This document shows, piece by piece, positions 24,016-37,227 of a stretch of 64,000 nt of DNA. Source of the DNA: Meconema thalassinum (lineage: Eukaryota; Arthropoda; Insecta; Orthoptera; Tettigoniidae). The position numbers were made by a program, and so were the translations under genes. Below the pieces are notes generated by a model. The model saw only the letters and a program-made list of their open reading frames with translations. It made no database searches and was not told where the DNA came from. The first letter of the stretch is position 1. The number at the start of each line of letters is the position of its first letter. The stretch is taken from contig OX336389.2 in assembly GCA_946902985.2 (NCBI GenBank), positions 1,016,211,441-1,016,275,440 of the forward strand. The letters run 5' to 3'.

Positions 24016-24255
24016 TACAGTGCCACAGGTCGTACTAAATAAACATCTTAAGTATTATTCCCTCTTGTGGGGAAATCAACCACCTGGGAGAAACCTTTCC
24101 TCCCTAAAATGGGTTGGGTAGTGCAACAGGTAGCCTCAATCTGCTTCCATAGCCACTCTCAGGACTTCTACCGTAGACACACTGTTGGATGTTATGTCAA
24201 AAGGGTGGAAATTCACCTTGATAGAAAATTGTCCTTTGGGTTTTGTATGTTCACA

Positions 24256-25088
24256 TATGAGGCGTTCAGATGCAAAAGGGACATTATCCACTTTTTAAAA
24301 AATTACAGGAAGATGGAAAAACTTATAGTCACTCATATAGTTGTGCAATTATTGATTTCTGTTCACTACTCATTAATATTTGATGACAAAGTTTAAGTCT
24401 GCAATTTCCAGTTACAAAAATCATAAGAAGTTAACAAAAAAGTATTATAAAATGGATAATGTACCTTTTGATTGGAAATGATGGATTGGATAATATGCAT
24501 TTCAAAAATAAGTTTTATTATAACAATTACAAAATTTGCATTTGAAAACTGAATGCAGCATCTAACATTTCCATTTCCAATGAATAGCACTCCCGTGATC
24601 AGAATTAGGTCTACAATAAATGAACTACTGGAACTTCCTTGGATTTTCCCCGCTTCCACTGTCCAGGTGTCCTTGATTTCTACCTTGTTACCCCTCCAAC
24701 AAGAACAAGTGTCACATATTCTTCCATTTCACTAATTAATTAGTATTACAAAACTGTTTTTTGTTAGCAAATTTCTTTACAGACAATCGAAATGAATCAC
24801 AACTGTGTGCTTTACGCCATCTTTGTTGTTGGCATCATGTGACTCCGTATTCATGTCTCTTATTGGTGGAGAGGATAGTGTACCTTTAGCAGTACACTGC
24901 TGCGTGGATAATGTCCCTTATGCAGAAAGACGCAATATTCAATGTGTAAATTAACCAGGAAAATGTCCGTTTTGACGTAAAATGCTACTACTAAAAGATG
25001 AATATTTAATTCCACAAGATAGCAGTATTATTAACTCTAATTTCACAAAAAAGTGGATAATGTCCCTTTTGCATATGAACGCCTCATA
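24256..25088. mobile_element. MITE (829 bp) with ~43 bp terminal inverted repeats and TA flanks
   Basis: Left end from 24258 (tgaggcgttcagatgcaaaa, then gggacattatcca) is repeated inverted at 25043-25086. TA dinucleotides flank both ends, as for Tc1/mariner-type insertions. The word gtggataatgtccctt recurs inside near 24,905, and a variant is near 24,455. No transposase frame. Confidence 0.8.
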
Positions 25089-25357
25089 TGGCAGAAGGTT
25101 GGTAACCAATCATTAGGAAATAAATAGAACAGAGCAACATTTTCTCATATAGTGAAGGACAATACCGTCCATTTGGCCCAAATCACAATGCTCTGTTAAA
25201 CAATAGCCTTCTACTATCCTCACTTTCTTTCTTATACACCGACCACTCCCCAGAACAGGGTGGCCGCTATGACACCCGACAACTCCACAATGGCCAGTCC
25301 ACCTCTCGGAGGCACTGTATTGACTTCTTGATTTAACTTTAATCCTTTAACTTTAAT

Positions 25358-25754
25358 ACTTAGCTAGTGGTCCACCTCGTTGCGTAGTGGCTAGCATTCT
25401 TAGCTGTCACCGCGAAGGCCCGGGCTCAATTTCCGGCTCTGCCAAGGAATTTAATTCTGGTCTGAGGGCTGGACTGGGGTACACTCAGCCTCGTGAGACA
25501 AAACTGATTCTTACCTTAGCCCTCCTGGAAGTGGTGTTTCATGATTTCCCACTTCTGCTCCCGGTAAATGCCGAAATTGTACCTAACTTAAGGCCACGGC
25601 CGATTCCTACCCAAATTCTACCTCAATTACAAATGCACACACTAGTACAGACATCACAGTTACACATGTTATCAGACAAAATTCTACACACGCCCAAGTA
25701 CACGAACACGATGCCACAAAGCTCCTAAAAGAATAAACAACAACTTAGCTAGTG
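25358..25754 (+). mobile_element. SINE family B, full length with target-site duplication
   Basis: The 12 bp repeat acttagctagtg lies at 25358-25369 and 25743-25754 around a complete family B element (head cacctcgttgcgtagtgg). Confidence 0.92.
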
Positions 25755-26425
25755 AGATCATAGTTGGTTGAGAATTAACACGATTCTGTCTTCGTCTACT
25801 TCGTTGTCACAAAGCACTACGTTTTGGGTTATCCTGTCCTATGCCTCGGTGGTTTGTGCAGAATTGCTGTAAACATTGAATCGTAACTACAGAATATATG
25901 AATAATTGACAGTGTTTGGTGGGTTGATAGCAGAGACCGTTACAAGAACGGGTATTTCTCTGGCGAAAGTCACGCAGGAGGTTAATTATGTTAGCAGTGT
26001 GATACCGTCCAATGCTATTATGGATGCAGGGAGGTACAGGACCTCATAAGATTATATACGAGTATGATCTCTCCTGGAAATAATAAGAGCACCCTTTCGT
26101 GGGAAGCATTATGTCACAAAAGAAGCCCTGCCGTAGGTGGTTGAGATAGACGAACTGATGGTTTACGGCACCCTTCACAGGTGTGACAGAAGAAGGGAGA
26201 GTACACTGAAGCAAAGTTAGTGGTGTTTACTCTGCATATAAATCAAGGTAAAAATTTGTAGCGTCGTTGTGTAAAGACAGGTGGATATCACGGAAAGAAA
26301 AGAAAGACATTTACTAATTCTCTGCACATGAAGGAAACGAAAACAGGGAAGTTAAGTTTAGACTATTCTCATCTTATTAAATATAGGCTAATGAGATTAG
26401 TTTTTGTCCGTGTATGTATGTGAAT
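25755..26425. other. Unassigned interval
   Basis: No gene or repeat recognised. Confidence 0.45.
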
Positions 26426-26429
26426 CAGG

Positions 26430-26760
26430 GGTCTGCGTGGCGCAGTCAGTAGAGGTGCTGAGCTTCTAACTGAAAGGGAGTGGGTCGATCCCCACCTAGG
26501 TTGTGGATTTTAGAAACAAAACTACACCTTTCGGAAACGCAAATAGCCCTGGGGTTCACTCAGCCTACAACAGAAATGAGTACCAGGGTAATTCCTGGGA
26601 GCAAAGACGACCGGGTATGGCGCTGAAAACTCCACCCCATCTAGTGCCTCTACCTTCCACCACTCCCAGGGCCTCCATGGCCTGTACGGAGTTGGCTTTG
26701 CTTTGTATGTAGGCCCTATGTAAATCCCTACCCGACACTGCACAATAATAATAATAATAC
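26430..26760 (+). mobile_element. SINE family E
   Basis: tRNA-like head: tggcgcagtcagtagaggtg (box A region) and gggtcgatcccc (box B). Ends in an (ATA)n tract, a common SINE tail. Single copy in the window; body unlike the other families. Confidence 0.7.
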
Positions 26761-26954
26761 TAATTCTGATAAAGTTTACTTCAACTATAAATGTTATGAT
26801 TTGAGCACCTTTGATAGAATTTGTTCAGATGTTTTCCTGAAATTACTGGTCTGTTGGAAGAGGGAGGGGGGGGGGGTGAGGGGAGGGGGCATTTCCCAGA
26901 AGAATGCCTGGGAGAAACACTGGCATAACCAATGAAGGAATCGTTTATTAATTT

Positions 26955-27190
26955 TAAGAGCTTGGCACAACCTGGTTATCCACCATGCGTAACTGGGTGG
27001 GTGTTTAATTTGTCTACTAACCTGTGTTTCTGTGGAGACTGCAGTAGAGTAGATAAGTGCAACTCTAAGGTCTAGGATTGTGGTAGGTGCTCCAAGACTT
27101 GAAACAAGGTATCATTCCGCTATTCGCCTGGAGGGCAAATCTGCACTCAGAATGGCTTCTATGTGATCCGGGATACGAACCTTCGATATC
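26955..27190 (-). mobile_element. SINE B-like fragment, strongly diverged
   Basis: Tail-side words gggtgggtgtttaatttgtc and cctgtgtttctgtgg match minus-orientation family B; the rest is eroded. Confidence 0.5.
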
Positions 27191-27940
27191 TTGACTTCCA
27201 GCTCTCCCGTGCAGTCATGGTGCGCGAGTACGCTGCGAGGTAAGGAATACGTCGCCATGATTCTTCTTCATGTGTCTCTCCAGCTTTATAGTCTCAACAG
27301 GCGGAAAGCGAACCGGTTAACTTGAAGTCAGGAGCTAATCACTCATGCACTAAATGAATTCCAGGCACACGGAGAAGCAACATTCTAACCTTGCACAGAG
27401 AGGAAACTGTGGTATTGGATCGAGAGCCAAAGGAATTTATAAGGTGTAGGCTACTTTATGGACTTTATTTCATCAATAAATTCTTCAATTTTCAATTACA
27501 AAAGAATAACACGTGAATACCCTGACGATCCAGGGATGTAACCGTCAAGCATACCAACTTGCTATATAATAGCTCAGTAAGAATCTACATAATGGTGTGT
27601 ACGGTTCGGTAATAGCGATTGCATTATTTACACTATTGAGTTGGTTGGGAGATGGTATGGATGTTACCCAGTAAAATGACACAAACTCATGGGTGGAGTC
27701 AATAATACATTTAATGGCTATATACCACGTAACATACAACAGAAATCGCTCAAAACGAAAAGCATCCTATTGCAAGGCATTAAACCACACATGACTTTAA
27801 TAATGGAAATAACCAATCACTTAACTGGAGTTCTAAGTTCAAAATCACACAATTCAAATCATGGTTCTCTCAATAACTTCAACATCACATAATAATTTTG
27901 CTCCTTGAAAATAAAATAAAATAATTTTGTTTGTTTTCCT

Positions 27941-27979
<39 letters not shown>

Positions 27980-29319
27980 TGACACGTTGGTTTTGGCTGC
28001 ATTATTGACAGTTATTAAATAAGTATTTTAGTAATATTCTAGGGTTTTCGAAGGAAGGAATGAATCGAGATTGTGACCTGCTTTAGTAATCAATGATTTT
28101 ATGGACTTCATTTCATCAATTCTTCAATTTTCAATGCATTTATTAATCTCATTTTTTTTTCTTTCAGGATTAGGGTATAATCCAACTCTTTTGGGTACAT
28201 TCGTGTTTACCGACTGAAAAGCACCAAACTTTTGTAGTAATCAATGACTTATTGTTATTATTATTATTTTATTATAATTATCAAGCCTGAAATGCTTGAT
28301 TAACATAACACAATCATCACATAAACATTTGCATAAAATCACAAGTATAAATATTACCAATTAATATTCCTGTCCTGCTATCTTATGTCAAAAGAGAAGT
28401 GGAAATCCATTTTCCTTTCAATATGTTTATTTGACATAGCCCTTTAGGTTATCAATCCTATATTCATTTCCAATCAACTTCACCTTGCACCACTAACTTA
28501 TATCCCAATAATGCCCTGAATGTATTCATATGCGAATTCTAAAATTTAAATACAACAGACACATTGTAACCGTCTGTCCTAACTCCACTCTTAATTTTGA
28601 TCCGTCGGTTCTGCGGGGTGTGCAGGTCTTTTCGGATCATGTAAATTGGCATATCATAGGAGTTTCTGGTGGTTCAAAGGATAAATAATATGGCACATAC
28701 TCACGAATTAAGATAACACTCTTTAATGCTAAGTAAAATACAACCTCTGTCCGAAAAGTTCGGTGAATGGGTCTACGCGTAATACAGTATAATATAATAT
28801 TATCAATACAGTAATATTAACTTAGCCGACAGCTGTTATAGAGTAATTAACACTGTTTTCCGGTAGCTTACTTGATTGATGCTCGGCGAGTGTTTTTATC
28901 GCCTGACATGTTTTCACGAAGTTCAATACTGTAATGTACTCGACCGTTGACGAAATGTAAAACCTTCAATTTAACCGCAGTACTGAACATAGGGTTACTG
29001 CTCTATGCCTATGTTATAACATGATCTGATATACAAGTTCTCGTTGTTACAAATATTACAAACTGGTAGCCTCAATGGAATGCCAGCGACTCAGTATGTC
29101 GCAGCTTTTCACACTGTAGACTACCGAAACGATGAAGTCGTAGAAGCTTGTGCATTTTGAATGCATAGTCTACTGACTAATAGTATTTTGAGAAAACATT
29201 CATCCTTTTTATCAACGAAAATCCCAGATTAATAAATGTGGAGGCATATCTTTCACGAGATTTGTGACTATTATAAAACTAACGTAGCCTATGGCATAGT
29301 TGATAATTCGAACAATGAA
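27191..29319. other. Unassigned interval with (TTTA)n and a short dispersed direct repeat
   Basis: A (TTTA)n tract lies near 27,940-27,981. A ~45 bp segment, ttatggacttYatttcatca onward, occurs near 27,450 and again near 28,095. No gene recognised. Confidence 0.5.
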
Positions 29320-31680
29320 TCTCTATATCCTATATAAAAATGAAATGAAAAATGAAAGTTTTCTGAATTTCCACGGAAGTTTGAGTTATTAACGCGTTTC
29401 AGACTGGTTTATGACGGTTGCGCGCAAAAACAAAATTTTTGTCTGTCTGTCTGTCTGTCTGTGTACAATTTTGCACGCGTATCACTCGAGAACGGCTGAG
29501 TGGATCAACGTAAAATTTGGTACAGATGTCCATGAGAGGCACGAAAGTAATCATTGATGTAACTCTTCTCCATACCTCTTATAAAAGAGGGCCTACCCCC
29601 TTAAAATGCATGCTGAAATGGGCGTAGAAAGACGGGACAAAGCTCATTTTCAGCGTCTCAAAGCGAGAAACAAAACTCGGGAGCCCTACGGGCCCCGAAA
29701 ACCACATTTTAAGGTCCTAAAACCAACAGTTTTTGAGATATGCCTAGAAAACTAATTTCATTTATTAAGCTATTGAAAGAATGCAATCCGGTAACCATGG
29801 CAACACATTCTCTGAAGTCCATCTATTTCTATAAGACGCAATGCCATTCCATTTATTACATTACTGTGAACGTTCGCAAACGGCTATAAGGTTATCACGG
29901 AACCAACTTAAGCTGTAAAATTCATCAATACTTACATAATGCGCTTAAGGGGGTCAAGGGGTACTCTTGAATGTTTTCACGTGATTTACACGGGCGGGTG
30001 TGGTACTAAAGGTCTATTATATCGCTATCCCTATATCAATCAATTATTATTATGATTATTATTATATTATGACGTACAAGGACGAGACAAAACTCATTTT
30101 CAGCCCCTCAGTGGCTACTACGTTTTAAGGCTCTAAAACTACGTTTCTGAGATATTCCCAGAAAACTAATTTCATTTAATAAACTAAGTTAATAAATAGA
30201 TGACGAGTACAGAAGAACACCAAATCAGGAGCTATATAAATATACTGAGAAGATCACAGATGTGGCCAGGAAGAGACGTCTGGCTTTCTATGGACATGTG
30301 TCATGGATGAACCCAACAAGACTAACCAACCGGCTTCTCAACTACTGGGGGAATAGAAAGAGCTTGACACCGTCGCTAACAGTAGTTAACAAGGATATCC
30401 AAGAACTGAAGATAATGAAATGTGATATTCGAAGCCGATCACATTTCAGAAAGATACTTAAACAGAAGAGTTTTCAGGACAGACCACCCTGTAAGAAAAC
30501 CGGCATCATCTGGACAAAAGAGAGAAAGGAGAAACATAGCCAGATAATGCGCGAATATTGGGCAAACATCAAGTCCCTCGCCAAACTGAAAAGTTGAACG
30601 TCGTGGTCCTTAGCTGGCCCATCCGAAATAAGGAGAAGAAGAACAAGAAGAAACTAATGAAGTAATGCAAGTCGGTAACCATGACAACAGTATCACAAGA
30701 GGTGACATCCAACTTTCCATTTATTTCTGCCACTCAATTTATTACATTTTTGTGAAAGTTTGCAAATGGCTATAAGGTTATCGTGGAATCAAACATAGAC
30801 TGTAAAATTTAACAATGCGATTAAGGGGGTCAACGGGTACCGTTACCCTAGAATTTTCACACGTGACTTACACGTGCGATATTTTGTACAGAAGGTCTAT
30901 TAAATCTCCAAACAGCAACATTATTTTCAAATATTCCTGGATTGGAATAGTGTTTTTTGCAGCATTTGGGAATTTAGGCCATTGGAGTCTAAAAATCCCG
31001 AATTTTCATGCACCACAAGCCTTTATAATTTATTAAGGGAGTCTTCCTGGGGATGGCCACTTTCCATAACGGTGAGGGTCAGTTTTAATTTGACACATAT
31101 GGCGTTTCGTCTACGAGGTTTTCAATATTATTGTCACGTCAGGAAGTACACGTTGGGTGAATTTAGTTTGAGAGCACGTTTTAAGTAATCATATTTTTGT
31201 AAAGATGATTTTGTTTGATACTGTGTGGTTGATATATATTTATGTTTATGTACGCCTATAATTCATGTTGGGATGCTTGGAACATCGTAAAATTCGGTAT
31301 TGTAACCATGAGTCAATCAATACACCAATCATTTAGAAAACTCTTCAACGTACTTCTCATAGAAGGGTTGGTATAAGGAACAACTTTTCAAAATACATGC
31401 TAAAATAGGTGAAAATTAAACAATATCCTAGAAGGACGACCAAAGCATGTGTCGCGCTTATCAATGTGTGACACAAAACTAGGGAGTCTATAAAGGGTCT
31501 TCGAAAACCAAATTTTATGACCCTTAAATAAACAGTGTCTGCGATATACCCAGAAAACTAACTTCGTTCTGATAAACTTATGAAGGAATGACAAGCCCGT
31601 AACCATTTCAACCGTAGCTCAAATGATAAGGTCTGGTTATTACTACCGAAGACCGTTCGAAGAGCGGGTACTTCTGCTAG
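29320..31680 (+). mobile_element. Non-autonomous Helitron, 2,361 bp
   Basis: The 5' end is TC (tctctatatcctatataaaa), followed by a GTCT tract as in many insect Helitrons. The 3' end is CTAG at 31677-31680, preceded by a hairpin (ccgtt, loop cgaag, agcgg) at 31653-31667. The element sits between host A (29319) and T (31681), the Helitron target preference. Internal units with agaaaactaatttcattta and aaggtcYtaaaa motifs are repeated. There is no Rep/helicase gene. A LINE 3' fragment is inserted at 30188-30650. Confidence 0.82.
30181..30657 (+). mobile_element. 5'-truncated LINE 3' end inserted in the Helitron
   Basis: Bases 30188-30650 lie between 7 bp repeats aaactaa (30181-30187 and 30651-30657), and the interrupted Helitron sequence resumes after them. 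The open frame to 30597 includes TPNQELYKYTEKITDVARKR and RRLAFYGHVSWMNPTRL, the C-terminal end of a LINE ORF2 related to the relic at 11.7-12.6 kb. The RT core is absent. Confidence 0.78.
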
Positions 31681-33110
31681 TTAAATAAATAAGTGATAAC
31701 ATTTTTCAACATTTTATACGAATTGTAACGATACTATATTCCAATAACCAACAACGCAATTCCATTTGCAAAGTGAAGCTATAAATTATATAAGCAATTA
31801 AATTCGTCGTTCACCAGTGTAGTTGATGAGTAATAACAAGTATATTGTTAATGAAAATTATTATGGTAATACATGCTCAGTGGAGTACATTTACAAACTG
31901 GGTAAGGCCGATTGGAGGCACCATTAATGTGTGTTATAATTAAATGAATAGTATGTGGTATTAACGAAATCCATGTTGAATGGATAGTCTATATGTAGTC
32001 GAGTGTGACTTATGCTGATTGAAGCATCACAGTAGCGGAATTAATGGCAATATTGTGTTATCTGGAAGCATGCATTTCAAAGCATGAATAATTAATGACT
32101 TGATTAAAGGATTTTCACTATCCTAATTTTTGGAGAATTACCACAATGCTTACAAAGTTACGTAGTCTTCCCTACTTATTGATTTGAAGATTGCTCTTGA
32201 TATTAAATGAATTTTCCACTTCTATATGCGAAAGTTATTGGGTCTGAGTGACGCCAATTTAATACTGAATTATAATGAAACTACAACGTATATTACACTC
32301 ATGGAGTGTGTACAGATCATAAGGACTACTCATATAACACTCATAGAGGTGTTACAATACAACTGTAAATATGTATAGAAATTTATTTTAAAGGTCATTA
32401 TTTGTGTATAGGTAAAAACTACCTATGAATTTGAAACTTGATACTTGATCCAGCAGAGGTATTTTTGGATCATCGTTAAATGGGTCATTTGAATCCATTT
32501 GTGTATCATATTTGTGAATTTATCAAGATGCAGTTTTCCCAGTGATGACTGTGGGCTGTATTCCTTTTGCTTTAATCTTGACATTTCCCTAGGATGTCCT
32601 TCGTTTTTCTCAGACTTTGATCTGAGGACATAGTACCTCTTACTATGTCAGATTTTCTGAATAAATTTTCTTCAGTTAATTTTAATCCTACGATTGTGAT
32701 GATTTATAGAAGTGATTAGAGGTCACGTTGAGAAAGCCATTGCTGGGTATTTCAGGGTGTTCCTAACACCTGAGATTACGTCTTTTCGTAAATCTCGTGT
32801 TCTTTTGAGCTGTAATTTTTGTTAGCCATGGTTTTTCTTAACGTTTCCTGGTTAGGTTAACCTGTGCCCTATTATCCCTGTCTCTTGTTGGTAGTATCTG
32901 AGGGTTTTCTAGCCGGGAATTTCCAGTTTCTACGATCCAGTGATCTCCGTGGGATTTCAACAAGCTGATGGTAGGTAATTTCGGGGACAGTACCAACTTT
33001 ACAATCATCCTTTATAAACTCGTTACAGATGTAGAAAGTACGCTGTTCAGTTCATGACGGAACGTCTTATTTTTATTTCAAATAGTTCAATAGTTCATCA
33101 CAGAATGGAA
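31681..33110. other. Unassigned interval
   Basis: About 1.4 kb of AT-rich DNA with no recognised feature. Confidence 0.5.
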
Positions 33111-33508
33111 TTGTTGTTGTTGTTGAATCTTTTAGGGACTTTGCGACATCGAGGTCATGTAGCCCCGTGTACTTGGATGTGTGTAGAATTTGTCTGATAA
33201 CCTCTGTCATGATGTCTGTACTAGTGTATGCATTTGTAGTTCAGACAGGATTTGGGTACGGAGTGGCCGTGGCCTTACGTTAAGTACCATCTCTGCATTT
33301 GCCTGGATTATAAGTGGGGAAACTACAGAAAACCACTTCCAGCATGGCTGAGGTAGGAATAAAACCCACCTCTTCTCATTTTTTTCCTCACGAGGCTGAG
33401 TGTACCCCGTTCCATCCCTCAGACCAGATTTTTTTTGGCAGAGCCGGGAATCGATCCCGGGCCTCCGCGGTGACAGCCACGAATGCTTGCCACTACGCAA
33501 TGAGGCGA
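33111..33508 (-). mobile_element. SINE family B, minus orientation
   Basis: Full set of blocks from the gttgttgttgttgaatc tail to the head (gggaatcgatcccggg, caatgaggcgac). Confidence 0.85.
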
Positions 33509-34785
33509 CTTACAGTAAGGATGGTTTTCGCTTCAATAATATGTCAAAAACGTCCATATTTTACGGAAGGTTGCAAAATGGAAAATAGCCTACTTGGCGT
33601 ACTCACCAACGTCTCTCATGTTGTGCGACAACATTGTGAGGTCCACGCTATGGCCTGCCCGAGGGCTCTCCCGTAATGTGAGAAGCAAGCTGTGTGCTAA
33701 TAACTACGTAAGTGGGTCTTTATAAATGGTGCGGGGCTATCATTCTATTAGAACGGAGAAACTTCTTTAAAAGTAAGGCAAAGAGCAACTGCTATGAAAA
33801 AGAAGTTTATCAGGGTTATCAAATACTACTTTTTCATTCATAAATCCGTTCACAGAACAGTTTACTGCAAGACAGAGGGGGAGGATAGCTCAATCTCAGT
33901 CTCGCTTGAAATATAACCTACTTCACACGAAAATGTGCAGGTTAACAATCGTGTTCCATTGTGTGTTACACTGCGCGATCACATACTAATTTATGACGAG
34001 GTTTCTGAAGTTTTATTTTCATTTATGGTCATTTTATACTGAAATGAGAATACAACTCTCTACAGAGAATCAAAAGTTTACTAAACTAATGTAGGTGCGA
34101 AAATCACACAATGTAAAAGACAAAGTAACACGCATCTCTAAGTTTTAAATATCCCAGCGCCAATTCTCCCTCCAATGAGTTTTGCTTGGTATCTAGGACA
34201 AATGGGGGGTGATTTATCTTTGCACAGAATTAAAACAACACACCTCATTTGTCTTGTATTTGATTAATGTAATGGTAAAATGATCCCAGCATACCTTACA
34301 AAAGTCTTCATCTATATTTTAATTGCCTATCATGACTATTCGATGCGTAATGACATGCGTAACAACTCTCCTCCATTGTCTAATCCTCTAATGGATCAAC
34401 AGTGTTGAACATTTCACAAGTGATGGAAAAGATGTGTTTTGACATAATTACTGTAATCCAATGAACAAGACTTTTATAAAAATGAAAGCTGAATTTTGTT
34501 GCATCGAACATCCGATTGTGACATGTGGAGAAACTCAATCCTACCCAAACAGATAAAGGTCCAAACATTGGCAGACTTCATCTATTCTCTGTAGGCTTTA
34601 TCAGAGGAAAAGGAAACGTTTAACCAGTAAAATGGCGTGAAATAGATTATTTCAGCTCTTAGCATCAGTAATAGATTAGTTATTTTAATAGCTATTGTAC
34701 ATCCCCTTTACATGGAGGTCTTTTAGTTCTTTAGAATTTCCGTATTTTCATATTAAAACAGCAGAATGTAAATCTCCGTTAGAAC
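33509..34785. other. Unassigned interval
   Basis: No gene or repeat recognised. Confidence 0.5.
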
Positions 34786-35271
34786 TTACAAGGGAAGTGT
34801 CAGGTAAGACAGGTCGAAATCTATCTTGAAGCTTGGTGGACGCATTCATTGTACTATAAGAGGACAATGTGCGGAAAATTGGCTTCCAAATTGAACTGCA
34901 AGGCTCCGAAATCGAACCTGACATCCTGGTACGCAGGCATGATGGCTGGCGGAGCTGGACATCCCTGAGGCACTCGTTATTGCTGTTGCTTGTTATTGGT
35001 GGACGCAGTGCAATACGGCCCAGCTAACTGGAGCGTGCGGCTGCTTCCCACCGGCTTTGTGTGCCTGGGCCGTCAGGGCTGTCCCTCCCAGCATGTATGG
35101 TACTCGCTACTTCCCATTGATTTATATGAGAGATTCGTCACATGATTTTCGAACCTTGCAGTTCAATCTGGCAGCTGATTTACCGCACATTGTCCTCTTA
35201 TAGTACAACGATTGCGACCACAAAGTTGCAAGATAGGTTTCTACCTGTCTAACCTGATCCTTCCCTTATTA
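34786..35271. mobile_element. MITE (480 bp) with ~120 bp terminal inverted repeats and TTA duplication
   Basis: The left end (caagggaagtgtcaggtaag from 34789) pairs with the inverted right end (taagggaaggatcaggttag, ending at 35268). Pairing continues with about 80% matches through tataagaggacaatgtgcgg on both sides. TTA flanks both ends (34786-34788, 35269-35271). A three-base TWA duplication is typical of PIF/Harbinger, but the end sequence does not clearly match that superfamily. The interior is GC-richer and holds no transposase. Confidence 0.78.
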
Positions 35272-36064
35272 GGAAAAAGTCTTCCACCAGCCGTTATGTA
35301 TTCAGCTCTCACGTTAGCTTTTATGGGGGGGGGGGGCTTGGGTGCTTTGTTTTACACTTTTTCTGACTGCATATTTAATTTACGTAGTGATGTACTTGCT
35401 CCTTCCGTCAAGTTCGGTTCAAAAATAATTGTTCTTATGTTAACATGCGTTTTGTTCCCCAAATCAACTCAGATCATGGCTTGATGCAGGCTAAGATATG
35501 TGAAAACCTTACAGACTATTTGCCATTATATTACTGACGCTTGGTGGCTTGAATGAAATGCAGAAACTATTAGCTATCTAAGGATTCCACTCCATGGAAT
35601 AAGGCCTGGGACGGCCTTGTGCCACACAAGCGAAGATTACCTTTCTTTTCTTCATTACAGGATTTATCCGGATTCCTGTCTTCTTTTGTCATTCAGTGAA
35701 TCTAATACCTCATAATCGAAATTGAATTGTTATTGCTACCCTGAGAGGCAAATTATTTTGGCTCTTGAGAAATTGAGAGATTAGGGTGATAGTACTATGT
35801 TGTTTACCTCGTTCCTCCTGGGTGCTCGTGCTACTTAAACTGAACAAGCTTAAGAGCGGATCACCACTCCACAAAGTGTCCTGTTGCTTCAAAATTGTAT
35901 ATCTAATCATGTCATTTTCAACTAACCTTGAAGTGAGAGAATTTAATTCACGTTAAATAAGATTTTTCAACCCATGTTTAATCTATCTTCATCATATGAA
36001 ATATAGACTCATTCTATTATTCCCATGAACTGTGCTTTGTTTCTTACTAACGCACTATTTCGTG
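35272..36064. other. Unassigned interval
   Basis: Contains a G9 run near 35,327-35,335; no gene recognised. Confidence 0.45.
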
Positions 36065-36270
36065 CCTTACTTGCAACGGGAGAGCGCGGGCTCGAATTTC
36101 ACCTTAGGCGTCCTGAAAATAATTTTCGTGGTTTCCCATTTTCACCACCAGGCAAATGCCAGGACGGTTCCTTTCAACAGGTCCACGGCTGATTTCTTTC
36201 CAAAATCCCTTCCCTAACCCATCCTGACAATAAAATAAATGGCCAGTGGCTTAATTAATAAAATTATTAT
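36065..36270 (+). mobile_element. SINE family I fragment
   Basis: Shares the central block (gtggtttcccattttcacca) and the 3' end (taacccatcctgacaataaa) with the minus-strand copy at 3.7-3.9 kb; the head is partial (gcgggctcgaatttc). Confidence 0.65.
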
Positions 36271-36399
36271 TACTCATTTTCTCAACAAACCTGTCCCGTG
36301 ACTTAATCTGCTGACAATATAATGAGTTTTGAATTATCCTTAACTGCCATGGAATGGGCGTATGAGTGTTTTCATCGATTGTGTTATACTTTTATGGTG

Positions 36400-37198
36400 G
36401 CAATATACAGTGGCATACGCAGGATTTCCTTCTGGGGGGTGTTTCATTAATATAGCCTAGTAGGGTAATTGTGTACACTATTAACCTTGCAGTTTTGCCC
36501 CTTAAAACTCCGATCATCATCATTATCAAAATTATATTTCGATTAATATTCATTAAAAAAGCAATAATTAAACAAACATTCTCATGGCAAAAAAAAAAAA
36601 CCAATTTTGGCCTCATTTTTTTAGCCCCATAAAAATATTTTTTTAAAGCATGGAAAACAGGAACTAAATATTAAAACTGAAATGATGCGGTAGTAAAATC
36701 ACGTGACTACTTATAATATTGATATTAAGTGAGAGAGAAATGATGTTTTGCTCTCCATGTTCTAACTACTATTACTATTGACTCTCAAAATCTGCCTTTC
36801 TTGATGGCTCTATCTGCATCATTGCTAGGAATACATTGCAGAAACTCCTCATGTACCGAATTATCATTAACGAAACGGACACACACATGCAGCCCAAACC
36901 TACGTGAAAATAGTTACCGATCGCACACTTCAACGGTAAAACTGATCCATGGCTAGCTCCAACTCGGAAGGAATCGTCTCGCTGCGAGTGGAGTGCAGGA
37001 CATTAGCCAAGTGACGAACGTGGCAACTTTTAAAATACGGCAGGCTTATATACAGGAGTTAAGACGCCTCATTAGTGGTAGTGTAAGACAGGTGATAGAT
37101 GGGACTATGATAAAGATTCTAGTAAACAAATGTGTCAGGGGGGGGGGGGGGGGGGGGGTAAACCCTAACCACCCCGTCGGTATGCCACTGGCGATATA
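36400..37198. mobile_element. hAT-like MITE (783 bp) with 8 bp duplication
   Basis: Ends are cagtggcatacgcagga at 36408 and, inverted, cagtggcataccgacgggg ending at 37190. Flanking 8-mers gcaatata (36400-36407) and gcgatata (37191-37198) differ by one base. A G tract of more than 20 bases near the right end (about 37,137-37,158) mirrors a shorter G run near the left end. Confidence 0.75.
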
Positions 37199-37227
37199 TT
37201 GTAGTTGCAAAGAACATGTGGTTTATG

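Noticed and set aside
35212..35484. 90-codon frame with a hydrophobic segment
   Set aside because: Starts inside the MITE's right inverted repeat and crosses a poly-G run; no domain or splice context supports it.
37137..37160. Poly-G run as a functional element by itself
   Set aside because: Most simply a slippage-prone tract inside a MITE; its length may be a sequencing estimate.
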